Source: Lachnospiraceae bacterium
Lineage (GTDB): Bacteria; Bacillota; Clostridia; Lachnospirales; Lachnospiraceae
Assembly (NCBI GenBank): GCA_900757145.1
Contig: CAAEMT010000016.1
Location: 1-29,413 of the forward strand
Direction of reading: 5' to 3'
DNA: 29,413 nucleotides
Below the pieces are notes generated by a model that did no database searches, had not been told where the DNA came from, and saw only the letters and a program-made list of their open reading frames with translations. This document shows positions 7,530-17,100 of this stretch, piece after piece; position 1 is the first letter of the stretch, and every line of letters starts with the position of its first letter. Both the position numbers and the translations under genes were made by a program.

Positions 7530-10448
7530 TTAATTTGTCAACATCTGAATAGAGTCGAACAAATCCTGATCCTGCTTTATCTTATCCTCATTTCCTATTA
7601 CACAAATCGCCTGTTCTGAAAGTATGGCTCGCACAAGCGGAGCAGCTGCGCGAATCTGCTGCGGCGTCGCATTAAGCACTTCGTCACGCTCTCTTTGCAG
7701 ATCCTCCTGCGCAACCTTACTGAAATAGGCACTCAGAGAACGATATCCTTTTGCGGAAGGAGTCAGCGGCGTATCAAGCTCACTGACAGTACCGATAATA
7801 TACTTTGTCATCTCTCGCTCATCTGCATCAAAATTTTCCAGATACTCCGGCACTCCCTCATACACTTCATTCGTTGCCCTCAGGTTCGGATCACGGTACG
7901 AGACAAAATAAGAATCGCCTGTGCGTCCGAATGAGCTCATGCAACCGTAAGCTCCGCCTTTGACACGAATATTCGTCCAAAGATAATCGTAGCTCATCAT
8001 CACCTTGATGATCCGAAGCACACCTGTATATTCGAATCCTGCATCACGGAAGTTTCCTGTACGCGCAACGTACTGCACCTGCCCCGGCGTCATAAAACCC
8101 TCATTCTTCCGGCTTGTCTTAAGGCGGTTATCCTGCACTGGTGCTTGCGTATGCGGAAGTTTCTCAAGAAACGCTTCAAAAGGCGCACGTACCTGCGCAA
8201 GTCCTTCCTCATCGCACGTCACACTCACAAAAAGTCCCTCACGATGGAAAAGCTTCGCCATCATTTTGAGAAGCTTTTCCTTAAGATCTTCTTTGCGGCT
8301 CTCAAAGTTCTTTTCCAGGTCATCAATAAGCTGATAGAACGTGATTCCGCTTACCGCATCATTGAACGCCGCTGCCTGCGAAAAATATGACATTGCGCGT
8401 CCGGCAGCCGTAGAGTGTCCTGCCGATGGAAGCTGCATGGAAAGCCTTGAACGCAGCCTTGCGATAATCTCATACAGCCTGCGATCCTGTGTAAGACTAG
8501 AGTGAAGCAGTATCTCCTCTGCCATCTTAAACGCAAACGGCAGCTTTTCATATAAAACTCTGGCACGCAGCCCCGCAAAAGCCTTTAACTCCGCTCCGTC
8601 CGGAAGCACCGGATATACATTCAGTCCCGCGCTGATTCCGCCTGTGTTTATATTGATCTCACTATTTAAATTCTGATACGTATAGTGCTCCGTATCTACC
8701 ATACCAAGCACTGCTTTCAAAATCCCAAGGTACGGGATGTCCTCAGCTGCAATACGTCTGATGTCAAAGAGCAGATTGACATAAGCAATCCCATTCGTAA
8801 ATATATTGTGATGCAGTACAGTCACGCCGTTCCAGTCATATTCTGTATTTGAAAAGGCAGCGGCTTTTTTCCCGATGTCCTCTCTGGAGAGCATCGGTAT
8901 TTTTGCAAGCTCCTCCGGCGAAGAAGGCGTCTCCTGAAAGCGGCGCAGTCTTGCAGTTTTTTCTACAAGCTCCGAAATCTGCTCTGATGTCAGCGATTCG
9001 CGGTACGCTTTCAGTTTTGCTGCCACCGCTTCTTCCATACGCGCCGTCAGTCCCCGCTCCGGCTCCACGATCACGTAGGACGTATGCGGATTGCCCAGCA
9101 GATACGTGCGTATCAGCTCTTCATAATAGTCCTCCACTACCTTCGCGCGCAGCTTTGCAAATACATCAAATTTCAGGTAATCAAACGGCATTCCCTCATC
9201 ATAAAGCCAACTGTCAAACAGATCAATGCCATACATCAATCCCTTCGGATAAACACCGTAATCTGCCTCGCGCGCCTTAAATTCCATCGCATTGATGCCT
9301 GCGAGCAGCACTTTTTTGTCAAGACCTTTCTTAGCCGTCTCCTCAAGTGTTGTGCGGATCACCTCCTGAAAACGCGCAAGATCGCCGCGGTTCGCATTTT
9401 TAGCTATGACACTGAAAACCGGCTGATAGATCCCGCTGTCATAAGAACTCATAATGTCGTTTCCGATCCCTGCATCAAGAAGTGCCTGTTTGAGTACCGC
9501 CCCCGGTGCCGACAAAAGCGCATATTCCAGTACGGCAAATGCGTTGCCGAGCTCTACATCGAGACTCGTTCCTACAACTGTGTTATAAGACAGGTACGTG
9601 CTGTCTTCAAGCTCATCCGACTCAGACACCGGATATTTACGCAGTATCTCCTTCGGCGCTTCAAAAGGCTCCTGCCTGCGTATCGCAGAATCGACCTGCT
9701 TATAAGAAAAATGACTAAGGTATGCTTCATCCAGCCACGTAAGCCTCTCGATCATATCCATATCGCCGTACAGATAAATGTAGCTGTTCGAGGGATGGTA
9801 ATACCGTCTGTGGAAATCAAGGAAATCCTCGTATTTCAGATCAGGAATGCACGCCGGATCGCCGCCTGACTCCACACCGTACGATGTATCCGGAAACAGA
9901 GAATTCAATATCTCCCGCTCCAGCACATCCTCCGGAGAAGAAAAGGCTCCTTTCATTTCATTATAGACAACGCCGTTATAGATAAGCTCCGCCTCCGGTG
10001 ATTCAAGCTGGTAGCTCCATCCCTCCTGACGGAAAATCTCTTCCTTTTCGTAAATATTCGGATAAAAAACAGCGTCAAGATATACATGCATCAGATTGCA
10101 GAAATCCTTATTATTGCAGCTTGCTACCGGATACATCGTCTTGTCGGGATATGTCATCGCATTTAAAAAGGTATTGAGAGAGCCCTTTACAAGCTCTACA
10201 AAAGGATCCTTCGACGGAAACTGACGGCTTCCGCACAGTACGCTGTGCTCCAAAATATGCGCCACGCCCGTACTGTCCGACGGCGGAGTACGAAATGCAA
10301 TATTAAACACCTTATTATTGTCATCATTCTCCAAAATGAGAATTCTTGCGCCGCTTTTTTTATGGCGCATCAAATATCCTTCTGACTTAATATCGGAAAG
10401 GCTTTCCTGTTTCAGAAGCTCATACTGCGGTAATTTTTCTATATCCAT
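7530..10448 (-). CDS. M16C (PreP-like) zinc metallopeptidase
   Basis: A 972-residue insulinase-superfamily peptidase of the single-chain presequence-protease type, which encloses and degrades unstructured peptides. The inverted zinc motif HILEH lies at residues 64-68 (His64, catalytic Glu67, His68), with the probable third ligand Glu164 in NEMKGAF. Family sequences include HSVLCGSRQFPSKDPF and LNAMTYPDKTMYPVAS. The C-terminal half carries the degenerate repeat, including IRVKGGAYGCMSSFGR, the conserved substrate-binding region. No signal peptide is seen, so the enzyme should be cytosolic, where a role in peptide turnover is likely. The start follows AGGAG. It heads the peptidase-era-recO run. 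The substrate cannot be inferred. Confidence 0.93.
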   Translation of the reverse strand: MDIEKLPQYELLKQESLSDIKSEGYLMRHKKSGARILILENDDNNKVFNIAFRTPPSDSTGVAHILEHSVLCGSRQFPSKDPFVELVKGSLNTFLNAMTYPDKTMYPVASCNNKDFCNLMHVYLDAVFYPNIYEKEEIFRQEGWSYQLESPEAELIYNGVVYNEMKGAFSSPEDVLEREILNSLFPDTSYGVESGGDPACIPDLKYEDFLDFHRRYYHPSNSYIYLYGDMDMIERLTWLDEAYLSHFSYKQVDSAIRRQEPFEAPKEILRKYPVSESDELEDSTYLSYNTVVGTSLDVELGNAFAVLEYALLSAPGAVLKQALLDAGIGNDIMSSYDSGIYQPVFSVIAKNANRGDLARFQEVIRTTLEETAKKGLDKKVLLAGINAMEFKAREADYGVYPKGLMYGIDLFDSWLYDEGMPFDYLKFDVFAKLRAKVVEDYYEELIRTYLLGNPHTSYVIVEPERGLTARMEEAVAAKLKAYRESLTSEQISELVEKTARLRRFQETPSSPEELAKIPMLSREDIGKKAAAFSNTEYDWNGVTVLHHNIFTNGIAYVNLLFDIRRIAAEDIPYLGILKAVLGMVDTEHYTYQNLNSEININTGGISAGLNVYPVLPDGAELKAFAGLRARVLYEKLPFAFKMAEEILLHSSLTQDRRLYEIIARLRSRLSMQLPSAGHSTAAGRAMSYFSQAAAFNDAVSGITFYQLIDDLEKNFESRKEDLKEKLLKMMAKLFHREGLFVSVTCDEEGLAQVRAPFEAFLEKLPHTQAPVQDNRLKTSRKNEGFMTPGQVQYVARTGNFRDAGFEYTGVLRIIKVMMSYDYLWTNIRVKGGAYGCMSSFGRTGDSYFVSYRDPNLRATNEVYEGVPEYLENFDADEREMTKYIIGTVSELDTPLTPSAKGYRSLSAYFSKVAQEDLQRERDEVLNATPQQIRAAAPLVRAILSEQAICVIGNEDKIKQDQDLFDSIQMLTN

Positions 10449-10554
10449 CGTTTCATCTCTCCTCTTCTAAATTGTTTCTTCTCAGATAAAACCGCCTGCC
10501 TTCAAAATTCTCTTGGAACAAGACAGTTTCTGATTCTATACACTGTTTCCATAA

Positions 10555-11496
10555 TCATTTTGTACGGACATCCTTCTGACGGTATTTTCTTGTGGCAAAG
10601 CGATATGCCGCTCCCGTAAGCAAGCCGCCGAGCAGGATAAAAAAGATAACCGCACTCAGGCAATGCAGAAAAAACACATCGGGAAGGATATTGATCACCG
10701 GATCGGTAATAGGATCAAACAGCCAGTACTCGTTATCAAAAAACAACTCATGAAACTGTGTGAAAAATCCCTCCCAATTCCATACAGCCAGTATTCCCAG
10801 AGCCGATGGAATCAAGACGGTAAACAACGAAATTAGTTTAAGGCTACCGTAATCCCTGTACAAAAGCTTTCTGACAAGCCAAAACACCATCATGACACCG
10901 CTTACAGCACAGAAAGCCTGAAGCAAGATAAAAATACGTTTTACCTCCCGAAAATGGATCTCTCCCTGACGAGACATTGGAAAATCAGGAAACTCCAGCT
11001 TTGGCACACGATTTGTTATCAGATTATAATCGATCAGCGTATCATAATTTTCGCGGATTGCTTCAGCCGACATTCCTGTTTTCTGCACAAGATCCTGCGC
11101 CTGGATGTCATAATAATAAATCGTGCGCAGGTTCAAGACAAGAACGACCGAAAAACTTACAATAAAAAGAAAACCAATAAACGCCAGCAAAAGATTCGAA
11201 AAGGATATGACTCTGCACTGCTGCCATCTTGCTTTCTCTCTTCTGTTTCTGCGAAGCGCTTTTCGTCTCCGGGCAAGCTTTCGTTCATATCTGTTCTGTG
11301 CAGCCCTTTGTTTCTTCTGCCTCTCGCTCACCCGACGTTCGTTCTGCCTTTGTGCGAGCTCTGCCACCTTATTTTTTTTTGCCAGATGGCCGTCTGCCCT
11401 GTCTGCATGGTATCTTCCCGGTTCTGCCATCTGCGGTCTGCCTGCATAATAACCGCGCGGCATACCTGCTTTCGTATTGCTTTTCTGTCCTCTCAT
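10555..11496 (-). CDS. TIGR01906/DUF1461-type integral membrane protein with long basic N-terminal tail
   Basis: A 313-residue protein with four predicted membrane helices (about 96-122, 188-208, 219-240 and 274-298). The extracellular loop after helix 1 and the loop between helices 3 and 4 carry the signatures I associate with TIGR01906: NYDTLIDYNL, FPMSRQGEIHF and FFDNEYWLFDPITDPVINIL. The first 95 residues are extremely rich in Arg, Lys and Gln and should be cytoplasmic. Such a tail is not part of the core family as I know it and could contact nucleic acid, phospholipid or a partner protein. The start follows GGAG with a 5-base spacer. It lies directly downstream of a response-regulator gene. 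The biochemical function of the family is unknown. Confidence 0.75.
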   Translation of the reverse strand: MRGQKSNTKAGMPRGYYAGRPQMAEPGRYHADRADGHLAKKNKVAELAQRQNERRVSERQKKQRAAQNRYERKLARRRKALRRNRREKARWQQCRVISFSNLLLAFIGFLFIVSFSVVLVLNLRTIYYYDIQAQDLVQKTGMSAEAIRENYDTLIDYNLITNRVPKLEFPDFPMSRQGEIHFREVKRIFILLQAFCAVSGVMMVFWLVRKLLYRDYGSLKLISLFTVLIPSALGILAVWNWEGFFTQFHELFFDNEYWLFDPITDPVINILPDVFFLHCLSAVIFFILLGGLLTGAAYRFATRKYRQKDVRTK

Positions 11497-11522
11497 CCTG
11501 TCTCCAATTATCTTATGATGTC

Positions 11523-11528
11523 ATTATA
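11523..11528 (-). promoter_or_regulatory. Possible -10 element upstream of the TIGR01906-type gene
   Basis: A perfect TATAAT on the minus strand lies 27 bases before the ATG at 11496, in the short gap after the response-regulator gene. The region 17 bases upstream has no good -35 hexamer, so this may be a weak or activator-dependent promoter. Regulation by the neighbouring response regulator is a guess. Confidence 0.3.
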
Positions 11529-11547
11529 CTACAAAAACACATTTCAG

Positions 11548-12258
11548 TCATCTCACAAAAATATATCCCATGCCTCTGACTGTCCTGATGTATTTCGGCT
11601 GTACTCCATCGTCGTTTAGCTTTCTCCGAAGCCGCCGTATCGTCACCTGCAGCGTATTTTCATCAACAAAACCACCTGTACTGTCCCAGACGTGTTCCAA
11701 TATCTGTTCTTTCAGAAGTACCTGCCCCCTGTTTTCCATCAGATAGTACAAGAGCCTGTATTCCGTTGCGCTGCATTCCACTTCACATCCGTCACAGTAG
11801 ACCTTCATTTTTCCCGGCAGGATACGGATGCCTTTGCAGACCAGCTCCTGTGCAGTGTTGTCCTGCTGCTCTGCTCCCAAAGATTCCTTTCGTCCGGCCA
11901 TACTGCTCCTGCGCAGCACCGTATCAAGTCTCGCTTTTAAAACAGCCAAAGAAAATGGCTTTGTCAGATAGTCGTCTGCGCCGCTTAAAAGCCCCTGTAC
12001 CTCATCAGTCTCCATATCTCTTGCCGTCAGCATAATGATCGGCACCTGCGAGCTTACGCGGATACTTCTGCAAAAATCAATCCCGTCTCCGTCAGGCAGA
12101 TTGAGATCGAGCAAAACAGCATCGGGCCTATCCGCATCAAACAGCTCGTGCGCCTGCTTTAAGTTTTCGGCATGAAGTACCTCGTACCCCTCCCGCTCCA
12201 TAAAAAATGTGATTCCGTTCGCCAGCCCTTTGTCATCCTCCACTACAAGTAGCCTCAT
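11548..12258 (-). CDS. OmpR/PhoB-family response regulator
   Basis: A 236-residue two-domain transcription factor. The receiver domain has the acidic pair Asp8/Asp9 (VVEDDKG), the phospho-acceptor Asp51 in LLDLNLPDGDG, Thr78 (MLTAR) and Lys100 (YLTKPF). The C-terminal winged helix ends with VTIRRLRRKL and IRTVRGMGYIF, typical of the OmpR DNA-binding domain. The ATG at 12258 is preferred over one six codons upstream because AGGAG lies 7 bases before it. No histidine kinase is encoded next to it: the upstream gene is a HAD phosphatase and the downstream gene a membrane protein with no kinase motifs. Its signal and targets are unknown. Confidence 0.93.
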   Translation of the reverse strand: MRLLVVEDDKGLANGITFFMEREGYEVLHAENLKQAHELFDADRPDAVLLDLNLPDGDGIDFCRSIRVSSQVPIIMLTARDMETDEVQGLLSGADDYLTKPFSLAVLKARLDTVLRRSSMAGRKESLGAEQQDNTAQELVCKGIRILPGKMKVYCDGCEVECSATEYRLLYYLMENRGQVLLKEQILEHVWDSTGGFVDENTLQVTIRRLRRKLNDDGVQPKYIRTVRGMGYIFVR

Positions 12259-12302
12259 ATTCCTGCTCCTGATCATTCTTCTCTGTCATACACTGTATAT
12301 AC

Positions 12303-12827
12303 TTAGCCTTTATCTCTGCACGCTTTTTTTCGATCTCTCCTGTAAAAAAACAGTACGATCTTCTCCAGATAGCGCTTCAGTACGATCTGGATCTCCTCCT
12401 TTGGATGGATCGGCTTGACAAGAATCGAATACAGTCCCGTTCGTCTCGCGCCATATACATCGGTAAAAAGCTGATCGCCCACAAAAAGCGTATTCTTTTT
12501 GTCCGTGTGCATCAGCTCCATCGCACGCAGATAGTTCTTCGTGGAAGGCTTGTGTGCATTCTCGATAAAGTGTACGCCTATCTCCTCATTAAACATCTCT
12601 ACACGCGGACGCTGATTATTTGAAAGCAGACAACAGGAAAATCCAAGCTCCTTCAAATGGACAAACAGCTTTTTTGCGCGCTCATCGGCAGGAGCGCCGT
12701 GCGGTACGAGCGTATTGTCAATATCAAAGATCACGCCTCTATAACCTGTCTTATACAATTCGTCAAAATCGATTACATATGTCGAATCCAGATATTCATC
12801 CGGATAGAACTTTCCAAGTAAACTCAT
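12303..12827 (-). CDS. YqeG-family HAD phosphatase
   Basis: A 174-residue HAD subfamily IIIA phosphatase. Motif I is FDIDNTLV (nucleophile Asp35, acid/base Asp37), motif II is LLSNNQ (68-72), the motif III Lys is in AHKP (93-94), and motif IV is GDQLFTDV (117-124). The N-terminal FYPDEY and the compact cap-less form are typical of YqeG, which is related to fungal phosphatidylglycerophosphatase GEP4. A phospholipid headgroup substrate is plausible but unproven. Its ATG overlaps the stop codon of the acetyltransferase gene by four bases (ATGA), indicating translational coupling. Confidence 0.9.
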   Translation of the reverse strand: MSLLGKFYPDEYLDSTYVIDFDELYKTGYRGVIFDIDNTLVPHGAPADERAKKLFVHLKELGFSCCLLSNNQRPRVEMFNEEIGVHFIENAHKPSTKNYLRAMELMHTDKKNTLFVGDQLFTDVYGARRTGLYSILVKPIHPKEEIQIVLKRYLEKIVLFFYRRDRKKACRDKG

Positions 12828-13324
12828 ATATGATAAATCCTTTCTTCGGCAGACCAGATTATCTCCTGCTTCTGATCACCCTCACTAATTCTGTACTCAA
12901 ACCACTCCTGTCCCGTCTGCACAAACCCTGCTGCCAGAAACATTTTCTGACTTTGTTTATTGAAGGAATAGATATTTGCCTTCACTTCCTGAAAGCCTTT
13001 TTCTTTTGCAAGAGCTATCATATCCAGAACACATCTCCGTCCGATATGCTGATTCTGGTACGCTCTGCTTACGACGATACATATTTCATGATTATCGCGA
13101 AGTGTCACATCCCCTGCCAGCACACCCTTATACCGGATATAATAACAGCTTCCGTGCGTACTTAAAAATCCATACATTGCTTTTAAACGTTCCAGCGTAT
13201 ATACACAATCGATATTATCCACCTGCCTGCAGAGCTCCAGATCCTGATACCACGCAAGTGTCGTATCATAATCAGGGTAATACGGGATCAGCGTAATTTC
13301 TTCATCTATTATTCTAGGCTCCAT
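12824..13324 (-). CDS. GNAT-family N-acetyltransferase
   Basis: A 166-residue cytoplasmic protein of the GNAT fold. It probably moves an acetyl group from acetyl-CoA to an amine. Motif A is visible as ICIVVSRAYQNQHIGRRCV (81-99), where QNQHIG forms the CoA pyrophosphate loop in a form less canonical than Q/RxxGxG/A. Motif B is present as NIYSFNKQSQKMFLAAGF (117-134). The substrate cannot be told from the sequence. The start follows AGGGG. The gene is translationally coupled to the YqeG-type phosphatase downstream. Confidence 0.85.
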   Translation of the reverse strand: MEPRIIDEEITLIPYYPDYDTTLAWYQDLELCRQVDNIDCVYTLERLKAMYGFLSTHGSCYYIRYKGVLAGDVTLRDNHEICIVVSRAYQNQHIGRRCVLDMIALAKEKGFQEVKANIYSFNKQSQKMFLAAGFVQTGQEWFEYRISEGDQKQEIIWSAEERIYHI

Positions 13325-13391
13325 CTGCCAATTCCCCTTCTCTTATATTTCTAATTCTGCATTCACTGCAATCTCATTTTAAACCACACCC

Positions 13392-14093
13392 CTATCTGGA
13401 ATACACGCCTGTAAGCACCTCTCTTACATACGCTTCACAGTTTGGAAGCCCCTGCGTCTCTCGTGCGATCTGCGCCGCCTTTTCATTATCATATGGGATG
13501 CTCAGGACAGTAAAGCGGACAGGCGCTTCCTCGCGGCAGTCCTTTTCTCCTTCCAGAAGAAGCGCATGCGCCTTTGGCATTCCGAGGCTGTTCCCCACGC
13601 TTCCCGTATTGACTGCATAGCCGCAATGAAGCGTCCTGATGTACGGTCTGTGGCTGTCGCCGCAGATGATCCCTCCGTACTGCCTGCCTCCTGCCGTAAA
13701 GTATGAGGCAAGCTGCACTTCGGGCGCATCGCCTGCAAACAGCGGAGCCACCGGACGGCCGTGAAAGATCCGAAAGCAAATGCCGCTTACCGTCAGCTCT
13801 CTTTCCTTTGGAAGTGCGTTCAGCCACGCAATACGCTCTTTTCCAAGCTGTTTTTGGTAAAACGTATTGTCCTGCGGCTTCGGAAGGGATATTCCATAGT
13901 CCCAGTTTCCTCCGATATGGACGTCGCAGTGCGCTCTTACCCAGTCGAGCGTTTTGTCGCTTTCCGGTCCTTTGCCGACCGCGTCTCCTAAAAACCACAC
14001 CTCGTCCGGCTCTGTTTTTTCCAGTTCTTTTTCCATTGCCAATGCTGCCGGCATATTTCCGTGCAGATCGGCAAGCAATACTATCTTTGTCAT
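13392..14093 (-). CDS. Calcineurin-like metallophosphoesterase (YfcE/MJ0936-like)
   Basis: A 233-residue cytosolic phosphoesterase with the dinuclear-metal motifs of the family. Motif I is LADLHGN (Asp9, His11), motif II GDAVGKG (Asp37), motif III GNWD (Asn63), then a His at 111 (FHGRP), a last motif GDSHRPY with His148, and the C-terminal NTGSVG. The usual GHTH/GHSH is GDSH here, so an Asp sits where a metal-ligand His is expected. The closest relatives are small phosphodiesterases and phosphatases acting on nucleotides or model substrates; the natural substrate is unknown. The ATG at 14093 is preferred over one eight codons upstream because AAGG lies about 7 bases before it and the protein then begins at the first strand. 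It follows polC by 43 bases. Confidence 0.88.
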   Translation of the reverse strand: MTKIVLLADLHGNMPAALAMEKELEKTEPDEVWFLGDAVGKGPESDKTLDWVRAHCDVHIGGNWDYGISLPKPQDNTFYQKQLGKERIAWLNALPKERELTVSGICFRIFHGRPVAPLFAGDAPEVQLASYFTAGGRQYGGIICGDSHRPYIRTLHCGYAVNTGSVGNSLGMPKAHALLLEGEKDCREEAPVRFTVLSIPYDNEKAAQIARETQGLPNCEAYVREVLTGVYSR

Positions 14094-14136
14094 ATTACTG
14101 CCTTCTTTTCTTCTCATTTGGCGTCTGCGCGCCGCA

Positions 14137-17100
14137 TCACCCTACCAGTGTGTCAAATAAGGAGAGCTGATTGGATTCTGGCAGTCCGTCAAGAATCTTT
14201 AGATCTGCCAGAAGATCCGTCACGGTCTTACTTGCCTTCGTTCTCGCCTGAAAATCGTCCTTGGAAAGAAACGGTCCGTCCTTTGCCGCGTCTACGATCG
14301 CCGCAGCAGCTTTATCGCCAAGACCTGAGATCGAACTGAACGACGGCATGATCTTTCCGTCTACGATCTGAAAACGGACAGCCTGCGCCTTGTATACGTC
14401 AATTCTTGCAAATTCAAAACCGCGCGCGTACATTTCCAGTACGCTCTTCATGTCCTTGTACGTATCCTGTTCCTTTTTACTCAAGGTGTCCATACGTTTT
14501 TCATAATCGTGCATATGATACAGAAGCTTCTCTTTTCCGAGACACATCAGCTCGTAGTCAAAGCCTGATGCACGAATACTGAAATAAGCCGCATAGTATG
14601 CAAGCGGATAGTTGATCTTGCAGTAGGCGATACGCCACGCCATCATTACGTATGCGGCGGCATGCGCCTTCGGGAACATGTACTTGATCTTCTTACACGA
14701 CCAGATATACCAGTCCGGCACGTCATGCTCGACCATTGCTTTTTCCCAGTCCGGTTTCAATCCCTTTCCCTTACGGACACTCTCCATGATCGTAAAGGAA
14801 AGCTCACTGTCCATGCCCTTTCCGATCAAATAGATCATAATATCGTCTCGTGTACAGATTGCTGTGGAAATCGTCGCTTTTCCCTCCTGTATAAGCGTCT
14901 GTGCATTCCCCAGCCATACATCGGTACCGTGCGCCAGACCTGCAATGCGGACAAGATCGGAAAAGTATTTCGGCTTCGTATCGATCAGCATCTGCATGGC
15001 AAATTCTGTACCGAACTCCGGAATACCGAGAGAACCGAGCGGCACTCCGCCCATATCCTCCGGCGTAATACCGAGCGCCTCCGTACTGGAAAATAGTGAC
15101 ATAACGCCCGGATCGTCGAGCGGGATCTTCTTTGCGTCAATGCCAGTGAGATCCTCCAGCATACGGATCATCGTCGGATCATCGTGCCCAAGTATGTCGA
15201 GTTTGAGCAGATTGTGGTCGATCGAATGGTAGTCAAAATGTGTCGTGACAATATCTGTCGTCATATCGTTCGCCGGATGCTGCACCGGGGTGAACGAATA
15301 GATCTCCTCACCGAGCGGAAGCACGATAATACCGCCGGGATGCTGCCCCGTTGTACGCCTTACGCCGACACACCCCTGTACGATCCTGTCTATCTCGCAG
15401 TTTCTCTTTCGCTGATCGCGCTCTTCATAATATTTTTTTACGTATCCAAATGCAGTCTTATCTGCAAGCGTACCGATCGTTCCCGCGCGGTACGTCTGTC
15501 CGGCCCCAAAGATCACCTCTGTGTACTTATGCGCCTTACTCTGATACTCTCCTGAAAAGTTCAGGTCGATATCCGGCTCCTTGTTTCCCTTAAATCCAAG
15601 GAACGTCTCGAACGGAATATCAAATCCCTCTTTTTTCAGAGGGGTACCGCAGCTTGGACAGTTCTTATCCGGCATATCGCAGCCTGCCATACCTGCATAC
15701 TTGCGGACTTCGTCTGAATCAAAATCACTGTAATGACAGCTCGGGCAGTAGTAATGCGGGCTTAACGGATTGACCTCCGTAATACCGGACATCGTAGCAA
15801 CAAACGAGGAACCGACAGAGCCACGCGATCCGACAAGGTAGCCATCGGCATTTGACTTCCATACAAGTTTCTGCGCAATAATATACATCACGGCGAATCC
15901 GTTTGATATGATGGAATTGAGCTCACGCTCCAGCCGCTCAGAAACTATTTCAGGAAGCTCTTCCCCATAAATTTCATGCGCCTTTTCATAACAAAGATTA
16001 CGAAGTATCTGATCGGAATTTTCAATGACAGGCGGACATTTATCCGGCCGCACCGGAGAGATGCGTTCGCACATATTTGCGATCATCACCGTATTGTCAA
16101 TGACAACTTCATGCGCCTTTTCTTCTCCTAGGTACGAAAACTCATTCAGCATCTCCTCTGTCGTGCGAAGATAGAGAGGCGCCTGATCGTCCGCATCCTT
16201 AAATCCCTTGCTCGCCATGATAATACGCCGATATACCTCATCCTGCGGATCGAGGAAATGGACGTCACACGTAGCTACAACAGGCTTTCCGGACTGCTCT
16301 CCGAGTTCTACAATACGCCTGTTCAATGCGATCAGGTCATCGACCGTCTTTCTGTCTTCCCTGTCCTCACGCGTCATAAACATATTGTTTCCAAGAGGCT
16401 GTATCTCAAGATAATCATAAAAATCCGCAATCCGTGCGATCTCCTGCTGAGGCGCTCCGCGAAGAAGTGCCTGATACAATTCTCCAGCTTCACACGCCGA
16501 ACCTATGATTAAACCCTCCCTGTATTTTTGCAATACACTTTTAGGTACACGAGGACGTCTGGCATAATATTGAAGATGCGACCATGAAACGAGACGGTAC
16601 AGATTCACCCGCCCTACATCATTCTTTGCAAGCAGGATGATATGGTAAGTCGGCAGCTTCTTGATCTGGTTCTGTGAGGATTTTCCGAGTGCATTGAGCT
16701 GTTCCAACGTACTTACATCCTGCTTTCCGAGCATTTCCAAAAACTTTACAAAAATATTTGCCGTACAAGCCGCATCATCGACCGCACGGTGATGATTTTC
16801 CAGAGAAACGCCGAGCGCCTTTGCCACGGTATCCAGCTTAAAACGGTTCAGGTTCGGAAGCAGCACGCGCGCCATCGCTACCGTGTCCACCACCGTCTTG
16901 TCACATGCAAGTCCCTGCCGTTCACAATTTTTATCAATAAAACTCATATCGAAGGATGCATTGTGCGCAACCATAATGCATCCTTCACAAAATTCCAGAA
17001 ATTCCGGAAGTATCTTTTCTATCACAGGAGCGTCAAGCACCATATTATCGCTGATACCGGTAAGCTCCTCGATACGGAACGGAATCGGCACCTCCGGATT

